DNA of 64,000 nt from an uncultured Paracoccaceae bacterium (GTDB lineage: Bacteria > Pseudomonadota > Alphaproteobacteria > Rhodobacterales > Rhodobacteraceae). The position numbers were made by a program, and so were the translations under genes. Under the pieces are notes generated by a model. The model searched no databases. It was not told the DNA's origin and worked only from the letters and a program-made list of their open reading frames with translations. The stretch is from positions 1-64,000 of the forward strand of contig CALKXV010000065.1 in the NCBI GenBank assembly GCA_938005545.1, in the 5' to 3' direction. Positions 16,311 through 25,669 of the stretch are shown in pieces. The stretch's first letter is position 1. Each line of letters opens with the position of its first letter.

Positions 16311-17564
16311 ATGATACGCAACACACTTAAACTAGCGCTGATCAGCACGGCACTGACCGCAACCGGCGCAATCGCGCAGGATGTGACGATCACAATCGAA
16401 AGCTGGCGCAACGACGATCTTGCACTTTGGCAAGACAAAATCATTCCCGCCTTTGAAGCCGAGAATCCCGGCATCAAAGTCAAATTTACGCCATCCGCAC
16501 CCACCGAATACAACGCGGTGCTGAACTCGAAACTCGAAGCCGGATCTGCGGGCGACATTATCACGTGCCGCCCTTTTGATGCGTCGCTCGCACTCTTCGA
16601 AGCCGGTCACCTGGCCGATCTCGATGATATGGCCGCGATGTCGAACTTTTCCGACGTCGCGAAATCCGCCTGGCAAACCGACGATGGATCGGCCTCGTTC
16701 TGTGTGCCGATGGCATCCGTGATCCACGGGTTCATCTACAACAAAGACGCCTTCGCCGAAGTCGGCGTCGAAGTCCCGAACACCGAAGCGGAGTTTTTCG
16801 CAGCCCTTGAGGCGTTCAAGGCCGACGGCACCTACATTCCGATGGCGATGGGTACGAACGACCAATGGGAAGCAGCCACGATGGGTTATAACAACATAGG
16901 CCCGAACTATTGGAAAGGCGAAGAAGGCCGCCGTGCTTTGATCGCCGGCGATCAGAAACTGACCGACGAAGCCTGGACCGCGCCTTATGAAACGCTTGCC
17001 AAATGGGGCGCATACTTGGGCGACGGTTATGAGGCGCAAACCTATCCCGACAGTCAGAACCTGTTCACATTGGGCCGTGCCGCCATCTATCCGGCAGGGT
17101 CTTGGGAAATCTCGGGATTTAACGCACAGGCCGATTTTGAGATGGGCGCATTTAAGCCGCCGGTCCAGAACGCAGGCGACACCTGCTACATCTCGGATCA
17201 CACCGACATCGGCATCGGAATGAACGCCGCGACCGCAAATCCCGAAGCCGCTAAAACCTTCTTGGCTTGGGTTGGATCGCCGGAATTTGCGTCGATCTTC
17301 GGCAACGCGCTGCCGGGTTTTTTCCCATTGTCCAATGAGCCAGTTACTTTGGAAGATCCACTTGCCAAGGAAATTGTGGGCTGGCGTGGCGAGTGCGAAA
17401 GCACCATCCGCTCGACCTATCAAATCCTGTCACGCGGAACACCGAACCTTGAGAACGACACTTGGGGCGCATCGGTTGCTGCCATCAAAGGCACGTCCAC
17501 CGCAGCCGAACTTGGCGCCAAGCTGCAAGACGGATTGGCCAGCTGGTACGCACCGCACCAGTAA
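16311..17564 (+). CDS. Sugar ABC transporter binding protein (CUT1)
   Basis: Extracellular binding protein family 1, 417 residues with signal peptide MIRNTLKLALISTALTATGA. The body shows the family pattern: VTITIESWRNDDLALWQDKIIPAFEAENPGI, GSAGDIITCRPFDASL, GFIYNKDAFAEVG and, later, YPAGSWEISGF. It lies 27 bases after murQ and is followed by two permeases and an ATPase, so its ligand is probably an amino sugar such as GlcNAc, chitobiose or a muropeptide sugar; this rests on neighbours only. The ribosome site GGGGGG is just upstream. Confidence 0.92.
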   Translation: MIRNTLKLALISTALTATGAIAQDVTITIESWRNDDLALWQDKIIPAFEAENPGIKVKFTPSAPTEYNAVLNSKLEAGSAGDIITCRPFDASLALFEAGHLADLDDMAAMSNFSDVAKSAWQTDDGSASFCVPMASVIHGFIYNKDAFAEVGVEVPNTEAEFFAALEAFKADGTYIPMAMGTNDQWEAATMGYNNIGPNYWKGEEGRRALIAGDQKLTDEAWTAPYETLAKWGAYLGDGYEAQTYPDSQNLFTLGRAAIYPAGSWEISGFNAQADFEMGAFKPPVQNAGDTCYISDHTDIGIGMNAATANPEAAKTFLAWVGSPEFASIFGNALPGFFPLSNEPVTLEDPLAKEIVGWRGECESTIRSTYQILSRGTPNLENDTWGASVAAIKGTSTAAELGAKLQDGLASWYAPHQ

Positions 17565-17577
17565 GCCCTAGCCCTTT

Positions 17578-17602
17578 GTTCGGGCGGCAACACCGCCCGA
17601 AC
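17578..17602 (+). terminator. Intercistronic hairpin after the binding-protein gene
   Basis: A perfect 10-bp stem (17578-17587 with 17593-17602) around loop CAACA, located between the binding-protein stop and the first permease. No T-run follows. It probably protects the upstream message or partly terminates it. Confidence 0.75.
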
Positions 17603-17621
17603 ATTCCAAGGAGTTCCCCAA

Positions 17622-18530
17622 ATGCCGCCCATCCGCTGGCACATCGTCGTGTTTCTGGCCCCTGCCGTGCTGGTCTATTCGGCGGTGATGATCTTTCCAT
17701 TATTCAACACGCTACGATTGGCGCTGTATTCCGAGGTTGATCAAACGCGGATATTCGTCGGGATGGAGAACTTTCGCACATTGTTTTTCGATCCGATCTG
17801 GTCGACCCAATTCTGGAACGCACTCGGCAACAACCTCTGGTTCTTTGTGATCCATATGCTGGTACAAAACCCGATCGGCGTTGCCCTGGCCGCAGTTCTT
17901 AGCCATCCCCGCTTGCGATTTGCCGCACTTTACCGATCTGCGATCTTTATTCCCACGATCCTGAGTTTCGTGATCGTTGGCTTTGCTTGGAAGCTGATCC
18001 TGTCGCCGATCTGGGGCATTGCGCCAACAATGCTTGACGCGGTTGGTTTGAAATTCCTATTCGCACCATGGCTTGGGAAAGAAGAATACGCGCTAACCAC
18101 CTTGGCGCTCATCTCGGTTTGGCAATTCGTTGGAATCCCGATGATGCTGATCTATGCGGCGCTTTTATCGATCCCGGAAGAAATTCTGGAAGCCGGTGAA
18201 GTCGACGGCATAACCGGCACATCGGCCTTCTGGAAAATCAAACTGCCGCTGATCCTGCCATCGATTGGGATCATATCAATCTTGACATTCGTGGGCAATT
18301 TTAACGCATTCGACTTGATCTATGCGGCGCAAGGCGCGTTAGCGGGCCCGGATTTCAGCACCGATATCTTGGGCACTTTCATGTACCGCACCTTCTTTGG
18401 GTTCCAATTGCAATTAGGTGACCCGCACATGGGATCAGCAATTGCGGGCGGAATGTTTGCGATAATCCTGATCGGTGTGTGCATATACCTGTTCGGCATT
18501 CAAACCCGCATGCGTCGGTATCAACTATGA
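17622..18530 (+). CDS. Sugar ABC transporter permease 1 (CUT1)
   Basis: 302 residues with about six membrane helices. The cytoplasmic coupling motif EAGEVDGITGTSAFWKIKLPLILPSI (EAA motif, about residues 190-215) is clear. It belongs to the MalF/UgpA class without the large periplasmic insertion of MalF. It ends with an ATGA overlap into the second permease, so the two are translationally coupled. It forms the heterodimeric channel with the next gene. Confidence 0.93.
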   Translation: MPPIRWHIVVFLAPAVLVYSAVMIFPLFNTLRLALYSEVDQTRIFVGMENFRTLFFDPIWSTQFWNALGNNLWFFVIHMLVQNPIGVALAAVLSHPRLRFAALYRSAIFIPTILSFVIVGFAWKLILSPIWGIAPTMLDAVGLKFLFAPWLGKEEYALTTLALISVWQFVGIPMMLIYAALLSIPEEILEAGEVDGITGTSAFWKIKLPLILPSIGIISILTFVGNFNAFDLIYAAQGALAGPDFSTDILGTFMYRTFFGFQLQLGDPHMGSAIAGGMFAIILIGVCIYLFGIQTRMRRYQL

Positions 18531-19366
18531 TAAATGCGCGCGGAAACAGATTGAATGCAGCAGCAATGCACGGCGCGCTGATCGTCTATACGTTGATCGC
18601 ATTGTTTCCTGTCTTTGTCATCCTGATCAACAGCTTCAAGACCCGGAAATCCATCTTTCGCGAACCGCTCGCCCTGCCCGACGCAGAAAGCTTTTCGCTG
18701 ATCGGCTACCAAACGGTCTTCAAGCAGGGGGATTTCTTTCTCTATTTCCAAAACTCGATGATCGTCACCGTCGCCTCGCTCTTCTTTATCCTTCTGTTTG
18801 GCGCAATGGCCGCCTTTGCGTTGGCGGAGTACCGATTTAAGGGCAATACGATCATGGGGCTTTATCTGGCGCTTGGCATTATGATCCCAATTCGCATCGG
18901 AACCGTTGCTATCTTGGAAATGATGGTTGCAACCGGATTGGTGAACACGCTTTGGGCTCTGATCCTTGTCTACACGGCACAAGGCCTTCCACTGGCCGTT
19001 TTCATCCTGAGCGAATTCATGCGCCAAGTCTCGGACGATCTGAAAAACGCCGCGCGCGTCGATGGGCTAAGCGAATATGCGATCTTCTTTCAACTGGTTC
19101 TACCCTTGGTCCGCCCGGCCATGGCAACCGTTGCCGTCTTCAACATGATCCCGATCTGGAACGACCTGTGGTTCCCGCTGATCCTGGCCCCGGCTGAAGA
19201 AACCAAAACCCTCACGCTTGGAAGTCAGGTCTTTATTGGCCAGTTCGTCACGGATTGGAACGCGGTTCTGTCGGCCCTGTCGATGGCAATTCTGCCAGTA
19301 TTGGTTCTCTATGTTATCTTTTCGCGCCAACTTATTCGCGGCCTTACGTCGGGGGCCGTCAAATGA
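18527..19366 (+). CDS. Sugar ABC transporter permease 2 (CUT1)
   Basis: 279 residues, MalG/UgpE class, with six predicted helices and the EAA motif KNAARVDGLSEYAIFFQLVLPLVRPAM at about residues 180-206. The ATG at 18527 overlaps the stop of the previous gene, and its own stop overlaps the next start in the same way. This dense coupling supports one transport and catabolic operon from murQ to the ATPase. Confidence 0.93.
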   Translation: MINARGNRLNAAAMHGALIVYTLIALFPVFVILINSFKTRKSIFREPLALPDAESFSLIGYQTVFKQGDFFLYFQNSMIVTVASLFFILLFGAMAAFALAEYRFKGNTIMGLYLALGIMIPIRIGTVAILEMMVATGLVNTLWALILVYTAQGLPLAVFILSEFMRQVSDDLKNAARVDGLSEYAIFFQLVLPLVRPAMATVAVFNMIPIWNDLWFPLILAPAEETKTLTLGSQVFIGQFVTDWNAVLSALSMAILPVLVLYVIFSRQLIRGLTSGAVK

Positions 19367-20391
19367 TCCGCGCTGTTGTTGCAGGCCTTGGAAACATGGG
19401 GCTCAGCCACGCGCTGGCGCTTCACAACCATCCCGGTGTCGACGTCGTCGGGCTGGTCAATCGATCCAAGGTCCTCCTGCCGAACGAGCTGGCCAGTTAT
19501 CCTTACCTGGCAACAGTCGAAGACGGATTGGCCCTGAAGCCTGACCTGATGGTGATCGCAACCTATTCCGACAGCCACGCTGATTACGCCTGTGCCGCGA
19601 TGGAGGCTGGAGCCCATGTCTTTGTCGAAAAACCGCTGGCCACAAACGTGGCCGATGCAACCCGCGTGGTCAAAACCGCAACCCGTTTGAACCGCAAACT
19701 GGTGGTCGGATATATCCTGCGCCATCACCCGTCTTGGGCCAGGTTGATCAAAGAAGCGCGCGGTCTGGGCGGACCTTTTGTGTTCCGGCTGAACCTCAAC
19801 CAGCAGTCATCGGGCGCCGAATGGGACACGCACAAAGCCTTGATGCGAACCACCTCGCCCATCGTTGATTGCGGCGTGCATTATGTCGACGTCATGTGTC
19901 AGATCACGGATGCTGCACCCGTTCGGGTGAACGGAATGGGATTGCGCCTGTCGGATGAAATAGCGCCCGACATGTACAATTACGGCCAGTTTCAGGTGGC
20001 GTTCGATGATGGGTCCATTGGTTGGTACGAAGCCGGTTGGGGTCCCATGATGTCGGAAACCGCCTTCTTTGTGAAAGACATCGTGTCGCCCAATGGCTCT
20101 GTCTCGATCACCGAAGGCAACAAGGGCGCGTCATCCGATATCGACGGTCACACCAGGGTCGGCGGCATTCTGGTCCATCGCCCGGACGGCGACACAATGA
20201 TCGACATGCCGAACGAGCCGGGCCACCAAGAACTTTGCGATGCGGAACAGGATTTCGTGGTGCGTACGATTAACGAAAACATCAACCTTACACGCCATAT
20301 GAACGACGCTGTGCAATCGCTGGCCATCTGCCTGGCCGCCGATGAAAGCATCCGCACCGGACAACCGATTTCGTTAGAGGCCCCAAAATGA
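19363..20391 (+). CDS. Gfo/Idh/MocA-family oxidoreductase
   Basis: NAD(P)-dependent dehydrogenase family protein, 342 residues. The N-terminal Rossmann fold has VVAGLGNMGLSHALAL, and the EKPLATN box (HVFVEKPLATNVADA) is the family signature with the conserved Lys. The C-terminal domain has DCGVHYVDVMCQIT, a typical substrate-site segment. It sits inside the transport operon, coupled on both sides, so it probably oxidises or epimerises an imported sugar or derivative. The exact reaction is unknown; N-acetylhexosaminidase activity also exists in this superfamily (GH109) and cannot be excluded. Confidence 0.88.
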   Translation: MIRAVVAGLGNMGLSHALALHNHPGVDVVGLVNRSKVLLPNELASYPYLATVEDGLALKPDLMVIATYSDSHADYACAAMEAGAHVFVEKPLATNVADATRVVKTATRLNRKLVVGYILRHHPSWARLIKEARGLGGPFVFRLNLNQQSSGAEWDTHKALMRTTSPIVDCGVHYVDVMCQITDAAPVRVNGMGLRLSDEIAPDMYNYGQFQVAFDDGSIGWYEAGWGPMMSETAFFVKDIVSPNGSVSITEGNKGASSDIDGHTRVGGILVHRPDGDTMIDMPNEPGHQELCDAEQDFVVRTINENINLTRHMNDAVQSLAICLAADESIRTGQPISLEAPK

Positions 20392-21404
20392 CCGCCATGT
20401 CGCTTTCCAATGTGAACAAGTCCTTCGGCGATGTGAAGGTTCTAAGGGACATCAATATCGACGTGGAAGAGGGCGAATTCGTCGTCTTTGTCGGCCCGTC
20501 GGGCTGTGGCAAATCCACCCTGTTGCGCATCATCGCGGGGTTGGAAGACGCCACATCGGGTGACGTGCATATTGCGGGCACACAGGTAAACGACACGCCA
20601 CCGTCAAAACGCGGCATTGCAATGGTGTTCCAAAGTTACGCGCTTTATCCGCATTTGAACGTGCGCAAAAACATGTCGCTCGCCTTGAAACAGGAACGCC
20701 AATCCAAGGACGTCATTGAAGCCCGTATCGCCAAAGCCAGCGCAATGTTGAACCTTGACGATTACCTTGATCGTTATCCCTCCGAACTATCGGGCGGTCA
20801 ACGCCAGCGCGTCGCCATTGGGCGCGCCATCGTGCGCGAACCGAAACTTTTCCTATTTGACGAACCTCTGTCCAACCTCGATGCCGCCTTGCGCGCAAAT
20901 ACACGGCTGGAAATTGCAAACCTGCACGACGCACTGAAGACGTCGATGATCTATGTCACACACGATCAAACCGAAGCCATGACATTGGCTGACAGAATTG
21001 TCGTCTTGCGCGACGGGCGCGTCGAACAGATCGGCACCCCGATGGAGCTTTACAACAATCCCGTCAACCGATTCGTCGCTGGCTTTCTTGGATCACCCGC
21101 CATGAATTTCATTCCCGCCGGGTTTCTGAACGACGGCGACACGCGCACCCTTGGCCTGCGCCCAGAAGCCCTGCAAATCTCCGATGGTGGCGCGTTACAC
21201 GGCACCGTCCAACACGTCGAACAACTCGGCGGCGATACCAATGTCATTGCGCGCATCAAGGACGTTCAATTCTCGGCTCGGCTATTCGGACAACATGCAA
21301 TTGAACAAGGTCAAACCATTCAGTTTGGCTTCAACCCGGATCAATTGTTTTACTTCGATAACGCCGGAGCAAGATTATACGACGAGACTAGCGCCCGCGA
21401 ATAA
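20388..21404 (+). CDS. Sugar ABC transporter ATPase (UgpC/MsmK type)
   Basis: 338 residues. Walker A VGPSGCGKSTLLR, Q-loop FQSYALYPHLNVRKNM, signature LSGGQRQRVAIGRAI, Walker B LFLFDEPLSNLD and the H-loop VTHDQTEAMTLADRI are all present. The C-terminal regulatory region is OB-fold-like, as in UgpC. It energises the two permeases upstream. Its 3' end overlaps the convergent GMC gene by 17 bases, leaving no room for a separate terminator. Confidence 0.94.
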   Translation: MTAMSLSNVNKSFGDVKVLRDINIDVEEGEFVVFVGPSGCGKSTLLRIIAGLEDATSGDVHIAGTQVNDTPPSKRGIAMVFQSYALYPHLNVRKNMSLALKQERQSKDVIEARIAKASAMLNLDDYLDRYPSELSGGQRQRVAIGRAIVREPKLFLFDEPLSNLDAALRANTRLEIANLHDALKTSMIYVTHDQTEAMTLADRIVVLRDGRVEQIGTPMELYNNPVNRFVAGFLGSPAMNFIPAGFLNDGDTRTLGLRPEALQISDGGALHGTVQHVEQLGGDTNVIARIKDVQFSARLFGQHAIEQGQTIQFGFNPDQLFYFDNAGARLYDETSARE

Positions 21405-22986
21405 GGTCCGACGCTTTTTCACCAATCATCAAAGACGCCGCGTTGGTATTGGCCGCTGGCATCGTCGGCATGATCGAGGCATCCGCCACCCGAAGCCCGT
21501 CGACCCCGCGTACCTTCAATTGATGATCGACAACAGAAGTTGGATCATGTTCTGGCCCCATCCGGCACGTCCCGATCATATGAAAGGTCGTTGTGCCCCG
21601 CGCGCGGGCAACCTCCAACAAATCCGCATCGGATTGAATATCATCTCCGGGAAACAGTTCGCCCGCAAAATAGCGCTCCATGGCGTTCGTCCGCATCAAA
21701 CGGCGCGCCAGTTTCAGACCAGCCAAAAGAACCGCGCGATCGCCCGGAACGCTTAAATAATTCGGCTGAATCTCGGGCGGCTCGAACGGATCAGTTGAAC
21801 GCACTTTGACATAACCGGTACTTTCCGGGCGTTGTTGCCACGCCGCGAAGGTCATGCCGGGCTCACCGTCCAATTGACTTTGATGCCCTTCCTTATAGCT
21901 TGCTGGCATAAAAGTGATTTGCAAATCGCTATCGTCCAACACCGGATCGGATTTCGCAAAGGCATAGCAAGCCGTTGAGGGAAGGCTTAAAATCGAAGCC
22001 TGCCCCACACAATATTTCGCGACTTCACGCGCCAAAGCCAATCCATGCGCGCGTTCGTTAAACGTCTTGATCCCTTTCACGCGCGCCGTAAATCGCGGCG
22101 TATAGTGATCCCGCAAATGCGCGCCGACCCCAGGCAAAGCCACGCGCGTTGGAATACCCAGCCCCGCCAGGTGGTGCGGATCGCCAATACCGGCAAGCTG
22201 CAACAATTGCGGCGAATTGATCGTGCCACCCGACAAGATTACGTCTCGTGTGGCGCGTACCTCGTGCATGTCAGCGCCCCGGCGATACGACACACCGACC
22301 GCGCGGTGTTCGTCAAAAATCAGCCCCGTCACATGCGCACCGGTGATCACATGCACGTTCTTGTTCTTCATCGCAGGCTTCAAAAACGCCCGCGCCGCAG
22401 ATTGTCGCCGCCCACCTGCAATGGTGCGCTGCGCATAGGCAGCTCCAAACTGCCGCGCACCGTTGTAGTCCGGGTTGCGCGGTATCCCCAATTCCGCCGC
22501 TCCGGCCAGAAAGGCGTCACACAGGGGATGCGACCACGAACTGGGCGTTACCTTTAACGGCCCACCGCGCCCGCGCAAATCATCCTCATCGTCGCCCTGC
22601 CAATCCTCCATCCGACGGAAAAGCGGCAATACATCCTGATACCCCCAGCCCGGATTTCCCCGCTGTGCCCAATGATCGAAATCCGACGGCGCACCCCGAT
22701 TGAACACATTGCCGTTGATCGATGACGACCCGCCCAGCACCTTTCCGCGCGGCACCCCGATCCGTCGACCACCCGTCCAATCCGATGGCTCGGCCTCGAA
22801 CATCCAATTGTGCGCGGCACTTTTCATCAACCGCATCCACCCCGCCGGAATATGGATCAGCGGGTGCCGGTCAACCGGCCCCGCTTCCAAAACACAAATC
22901 CTGTTTCGGGGATCTTCCGCCAACCGAGCCGCAAGAACACAACCCGCGGACCCGGCACCGACGATGACATAATCAAACCCGCTCAT
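21388..22986 (-). CDS. GMC-family oxidoreductase (choline dehydrogenase type)
   Basis: FAD-dependent alcohol oxidase/dehydrogenase of 532 residues. N-terminal dinucleotide site YVIVGAGSAGCVLAARLAEDP with the acidic VLEAGP strand end; the GMC signature GGSSSINGNVFNRGAPSDFDHWA; and the C-terminal catalytic region THMIG-like FHMIGTCRMG with DASIMPTMPAANTNA. The start is ATG 22986, where the Rossmann motif begins at once; the frame to 23022 adds only 12 unsupported residues. A BetA role (choline to betaine aldehyde) is suggested by the MttB gene upstream, but the family also oxidises other alcohols, and no betaine aldehyde dehydrogenase gene is here. Confidence 0.9.
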   Translation of the reverse strand: MSGFDYVIVGAGSAGCVLAARLAEDPRNRICVLEAGPVDRHPLIHIPAGWMRLMKSAAHNWMFEAEPSDWTGGRRIGVPRGKVLGGSSSINGNVFNRGAPSDFDHWAQRGNPGWGYQDVLPLFRRMEDWQGDDEDDLRGRGGPLKVTPSSWSHPLCDAFLAGAAELGIPRNPDYNGARQFGAAYAQRTIAGGRRQSAARAFLKPAMKNKNVHVITGAHVTGLIFDEHRAVGVSYRRGADMHEVRATRDVILSGGTINSPQLLQLAGIGDPHHLAGLGIPTRVALPGVGAHLRDHYTPRFTARVKGIKTFNERAHGLALAREVAKYCVGQASILSLPSTACYAFAKSDPVLDDSDLQITFMPASYKEGHQSQLDGEPGMTFAAWQQRPESTGYVKVRSTDPFEPPEIQPNYLSVPGDRAVLLAGLKLARRLMRTNAMERYFAGELFPGDDIQSDADLLEVARARGTTTFHMIGTCRMGPEHDPTSVVDHQLKVRGVDGLRVADASIMPTMPAANTNAASLMIGEKASDLIRGR

Positions 22987-23305
22987 TGCACCAGTCTCGG
23001 GGCAATCCCAGATCGGCGTCAAGCCTCGGCTCTAACGCCAATGCAATTGCGGATCTTTATGGAAGCAAACCTCCATACGCTGCTCTTCAAACCTGTATGG
23101 AATCTGTCCCATCACGTGGTCCAGAGAACCGTTTGACGTGATAACGACCTCCCCTCTGATACTGCCCTGAAACGAAAGCCCAGCGCATCTCCGTTGAATA
23201 ATCGTTCGATTGGGGTTTCATAAATACGCGCAACTCCGGCGCACGAGGGGGCGAAGCCCACTCGTCTCAACAAAGGCGTGCGCGCGACAGCGCGCTCCGC
23301 TTGAC
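22987..23305. other. Intergenic region with a small GC hairpin
   Basis: 319 bases between two minus-strand genes. I see no gene. Just after the MttB stop is a GCGCGC-GACA-GCGCGC stem-loop (23280-23295) that could be a weak terminator; no T-run follows. The rest should hold the promoter of the GMC gene, but no convincing boxes or riboswitch fold were recognised. Confidence 0.4.
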
Positions 23306-24862
23306 TTAAAAGTCGGTCGGCGCGCCACCTTCTTCTTTCCGTCGGGCCACGAAAGCTTCCAAAGCCTCACGCCGTCCTTCATCCAAAGCTGGCGCTTCGA
23401 ACTGATCAATGATCTGCTTGAACAAGTGATGCGCTCGCTCCGCCGTCCAGATGCCACCGTTCAACTGAAACGCCTCAAAATTCTGCCAATCGCTTACAAA
23501 TGGCGAGTAAAATGCATCCTCATAGCGATCCTGCGTGTGCTGGATGCCAAAGTAATGGCCGTTTGAACCAACTTCGCGGATTGCATCCAGGGCAATGTCT
23601 TCGGGGCGCGTCGCTGTCACTTCGGGTTCCATGTACCGCTGGATCATCTGCAACACTTCGCAATCCATAATGAATTTCTCAGGCGACGCGATCAATCCGC
23701 CCTCCAGCCAACCGGCCGCGTGATAAACCATATTGGTGCCCGATTGCACCGCCGCCCAAAGCGAATTGGACGTTTCCCACATCGCCTGGCCATCGGGCAC
23801 ATTGGCGGCACAAACGCCCGAGGACCGCAACGGCAGGCCGTAAAACCGCGCCATCTGCCCCGTCATCTGCGTCGCGCGCATATATTCCGGCGTCCCAAAA
23901 GCCGGAGCACCGGTTTTCATATCCACGTTTGAAGTGAACGTCCCAATCCCACAGGCGCTGCCCGGTGCAACGTATTGGAACAAGGCAATCACCGACAAGG
24001 CTTCGGCAATCGATAAGGTCACAGCACCCGACATCGTCACCGGCGCCATTGCCCCCGCCAAAGTAAACGGCGTCACCACCACCGCTTGCCCGCGCCGCAC
24101 CAAACGCAAACACCCATCGATCATCGGAAAGTCGTGCTTTAACGGCGAGGTGGAATTGATGTTGGTATACATCCGGGGCGTTGCCTGAAAATCTTCTTCC
24201 GACAACCCACCGGCGATCTTGACCATCTCCATCACATCTTCAACGCGTTCCTTGCCCAGCGAATAGGCGTGCATCACTTTGTCGGTCAGGGTCAGCTTGT
24301 CGTAAAGCACATCCAAATGCCGTATGCTGGCGTGAATATCGACGGGTTCCACGGGATACCCACCCGCGAAATGGATGCAGTTGAAATGTTGCGTCAGCTT
24401 CAACAGGTTCGCGCATTGCGCCCGGTTGCCCGGCACTTTTTTTCCGATTTCCAGATCATAGTAATTCGGCGGCGACGATACGTTGCCGAATGTCATGTAT
24501 TTTCCGCCAATGGTGATCTTACGATCCAGATTGCGCGGCGTCAGGGTGAAACTGTCGGGCGCGGTCGCCAACATCTCCATTACCCAGTCGCGGCCCATTT
24601 TGACGTTCTGACCCTCAACAGTACAGCCAGCTTGGCGATACAAGTCCAGGGCTTCATCGTTCAGAAATTCGATACCGATCTCTTCCAGAACCCACATTGC
24701 ACCATCGTGGATCGCCTGCACTCCGCTCTCGTCCAAAGGTTCCACCGGCTTGTCGCGATTGACAGGCACGCGCCACGGCATCTGTTTGAACAATTCGCCG
24801 GACCGTCGATCCCTGTTGCCTGCCCGTCCACCTGCGCGGCGCTTTTTTGTGTCACTGGCCAT
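23306..24862 (-). CDS. MttB-family methyltransferase (non-pyrrolysine)
   Basis: Trimethylamine methyltransferase superfamily, 518 residues. The reading frame has no internal TAG, so it is of the non-pyrrolysine type, which includes glycine betaine methyltransferase MtgB. Recognisable regions are IHDGAMWVLEEIGIEFLNDEALDLYRQAG near the start, the GNVSSPPNYYDLEIGKKVPG section, and the barrel segment SGAVTLSIAEALSVIALFQYVAPGSACG. Such enzymes transfer a methyl group to a corrinoid protein; none is encoded nearby. The start ATG 24862 has GGAGGACAAA in front. The neighbouring GMC dehydrogenase hints at choline or betaine metabolism. Confidence 0.88.
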   Translation of the reverse strand: MASDTKKRRAGGRAGNRDRRSGELFKQMPWRVPVNRDKPVEPLDESGVQAIHDGAMWVLEEIGIEFLNDEALDLYRQAGCTVEGQNVKMGRDWVMEMLATAPDSFTLTPRNLDRKITIGGKYMTFGNVSSPPNYYDLEIGKKVPGNRAQCANLLKLTQHFNCIHFAGGYPVEPVDIHASIRHLDVLYDKLTLTDKVMHAYSLGKERVEDVMEMVKIAGGLSEEDFQATPRMYTNINSTSPLKHDFPMIDGCLRLVRRGQAVVVTPFTLAGAMAPVTMSGAVTLSIAEALSVIALFQYVAPGSACGIGTFTSNVDMKTGAPAFGTPEYMRATQMTGQMARFYGLPLRSSGVCAANVPDGQAMWETSNSLWAAVQSGTNMVYHAAGWLEGGLIASPEKFIMDCEVLQMIQRYMEPEVTATRPEDIALDAIREVGSNGHYFGIQHTQDRYEDAFYSPFVSDWQNFEAFQLNGGIWTAERAHHLFKQIIDQFEAPALDEGRREALEAFVARRKEEGGAPTDF

Positions 24863-24916
24863 TTTGTCCTCCTGCCAACCACTGTCTTGCGCTGGCTCGC
24901 CGAGGGATGCATCATT

Positions 24917-24935
24917 AACGACAGCTTTTGTCGTT
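24917..24935. promoter_or_regulatory. Palindrome upstream of the MttB gene
   Basis: An exact 7-bp inverted repeat, AACGACA-GCTTT-TGTCGTT, 55-73 bases upstream of the MttB-family start. Position and symmetry fit a dimeric regulator site; no candidate regulator is adjacent. Confidence 0.4.
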
Positions 24936-25060
24936 TTTGAAATCCATGCAAGGGATGACGGTTGACGAAGATTACCGTTTCACGTCGATCACCAAACGGT
25001 GCATGGCGCGATTTCGATCCTGCGCATAGGCTTGCTGTGTCCATAACACCTGAGGTTTTT

Positions 25061-25615
25061 ATGATCCGTATTATCGCAGCGCTTGCCGTTTTCGCCCTAA
25101 CTTCCGTGCCCGGCTTGGCTCAAAACAGCACAACCCCAAACGGCGACAACCCATTGGCCGAAGCCCCCATGACGATGCAACGTCTGGCCGAGATCATCAT
25201 CGCCTTGGACCCAAATGCCGAATTTGTGGGCATAACTTTTCAGATGGTGATCGACGGCACACCGGTGATCATCGTTACCGATCCGGGCTCGGACCGTATG
25301 CGCGCAATGACACCGATCCAAAACGCCGAAGACCTGTCGCCAGAGGATCTGTTGCGCATGATGCAGGCCAATTTCGACACAGCATTGGACGCGCGCTATG
25401 CCATTGCACAGGGGACCTTATGGAGCACTTTCATCCACCCCTTTGCCGCCCTTGAAAAAGATCAGTTCATTTCGGGATTGGGTCAAACGGTCAACCTCGC
25501 CCGAACATTCGGCACGCTTTATACAGGCGGCGGTATCGTCTACGGCCCGGGCGACAGCATCCCCCTGCAACGTCAGTTGATTGATGATTTGTTGCAGCAA
25601 GGTGAAGAGATTTAG
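25061..25615 (+). CDS. Secreted hypothetical protein
   Basis: 184 residues beginning with signal peptide MIRIIAALAVFALTSVPGLAQ, so probably periplasmic. The mature part contains a two-strand segment (EFVGITFQMVIDGTPVIIVTD) followed by helices and a final LIDDLLQQGEEI helix. The alternation resembles small alpha/beta chaperone-like folds of the YbjN/CesT type, but this is only an impression. ATG 25061 is preceded by TGAGG. It stands alone between the divergent MttB gene and the convergent marR-type gene. Confidence 0.65.
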   Translation: MIRIIAALAVFALTSVPGLAQNSTTPNGDNPLAEAPMTMQRLAEIIIALDPNAEFVGITFQMVIDGTPVIIVTDPGSDRMRAMTPIQNAEDLSPEDLLRMMQANFDTALDARYAIAQGTLWSTFIHPFAALEKDQFISGLGQTVNLARTFGTLYTGGGIVYGPGDSIPLQRQLIDDLLQQGEEI

Positions 25616-25669
25616 GCCCTGCTCCTGATAAGGTTCGAACTGATTCCGGGCACAAAGCCATAGGCATGC

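Noticed and set aside
16332-17423. 363-residue minus-strand frame opposite the sugar-binding protein
   Set aside because: Antisense of a clear binding protein; composition typical of a shadow frame.
22987-23305. Possible riboswitch before the GMC dehydrogenase
   Set aside because: No conserved SAM, glycine or other aptamer core could be recognised.
23306-24862. Possible pyrrolysine-containing trimethylamine methyltransferase
   Set aside because: No internal TAG is needed; the frame is continuous over 518 codons, so it is the non-pyrrolysine type.
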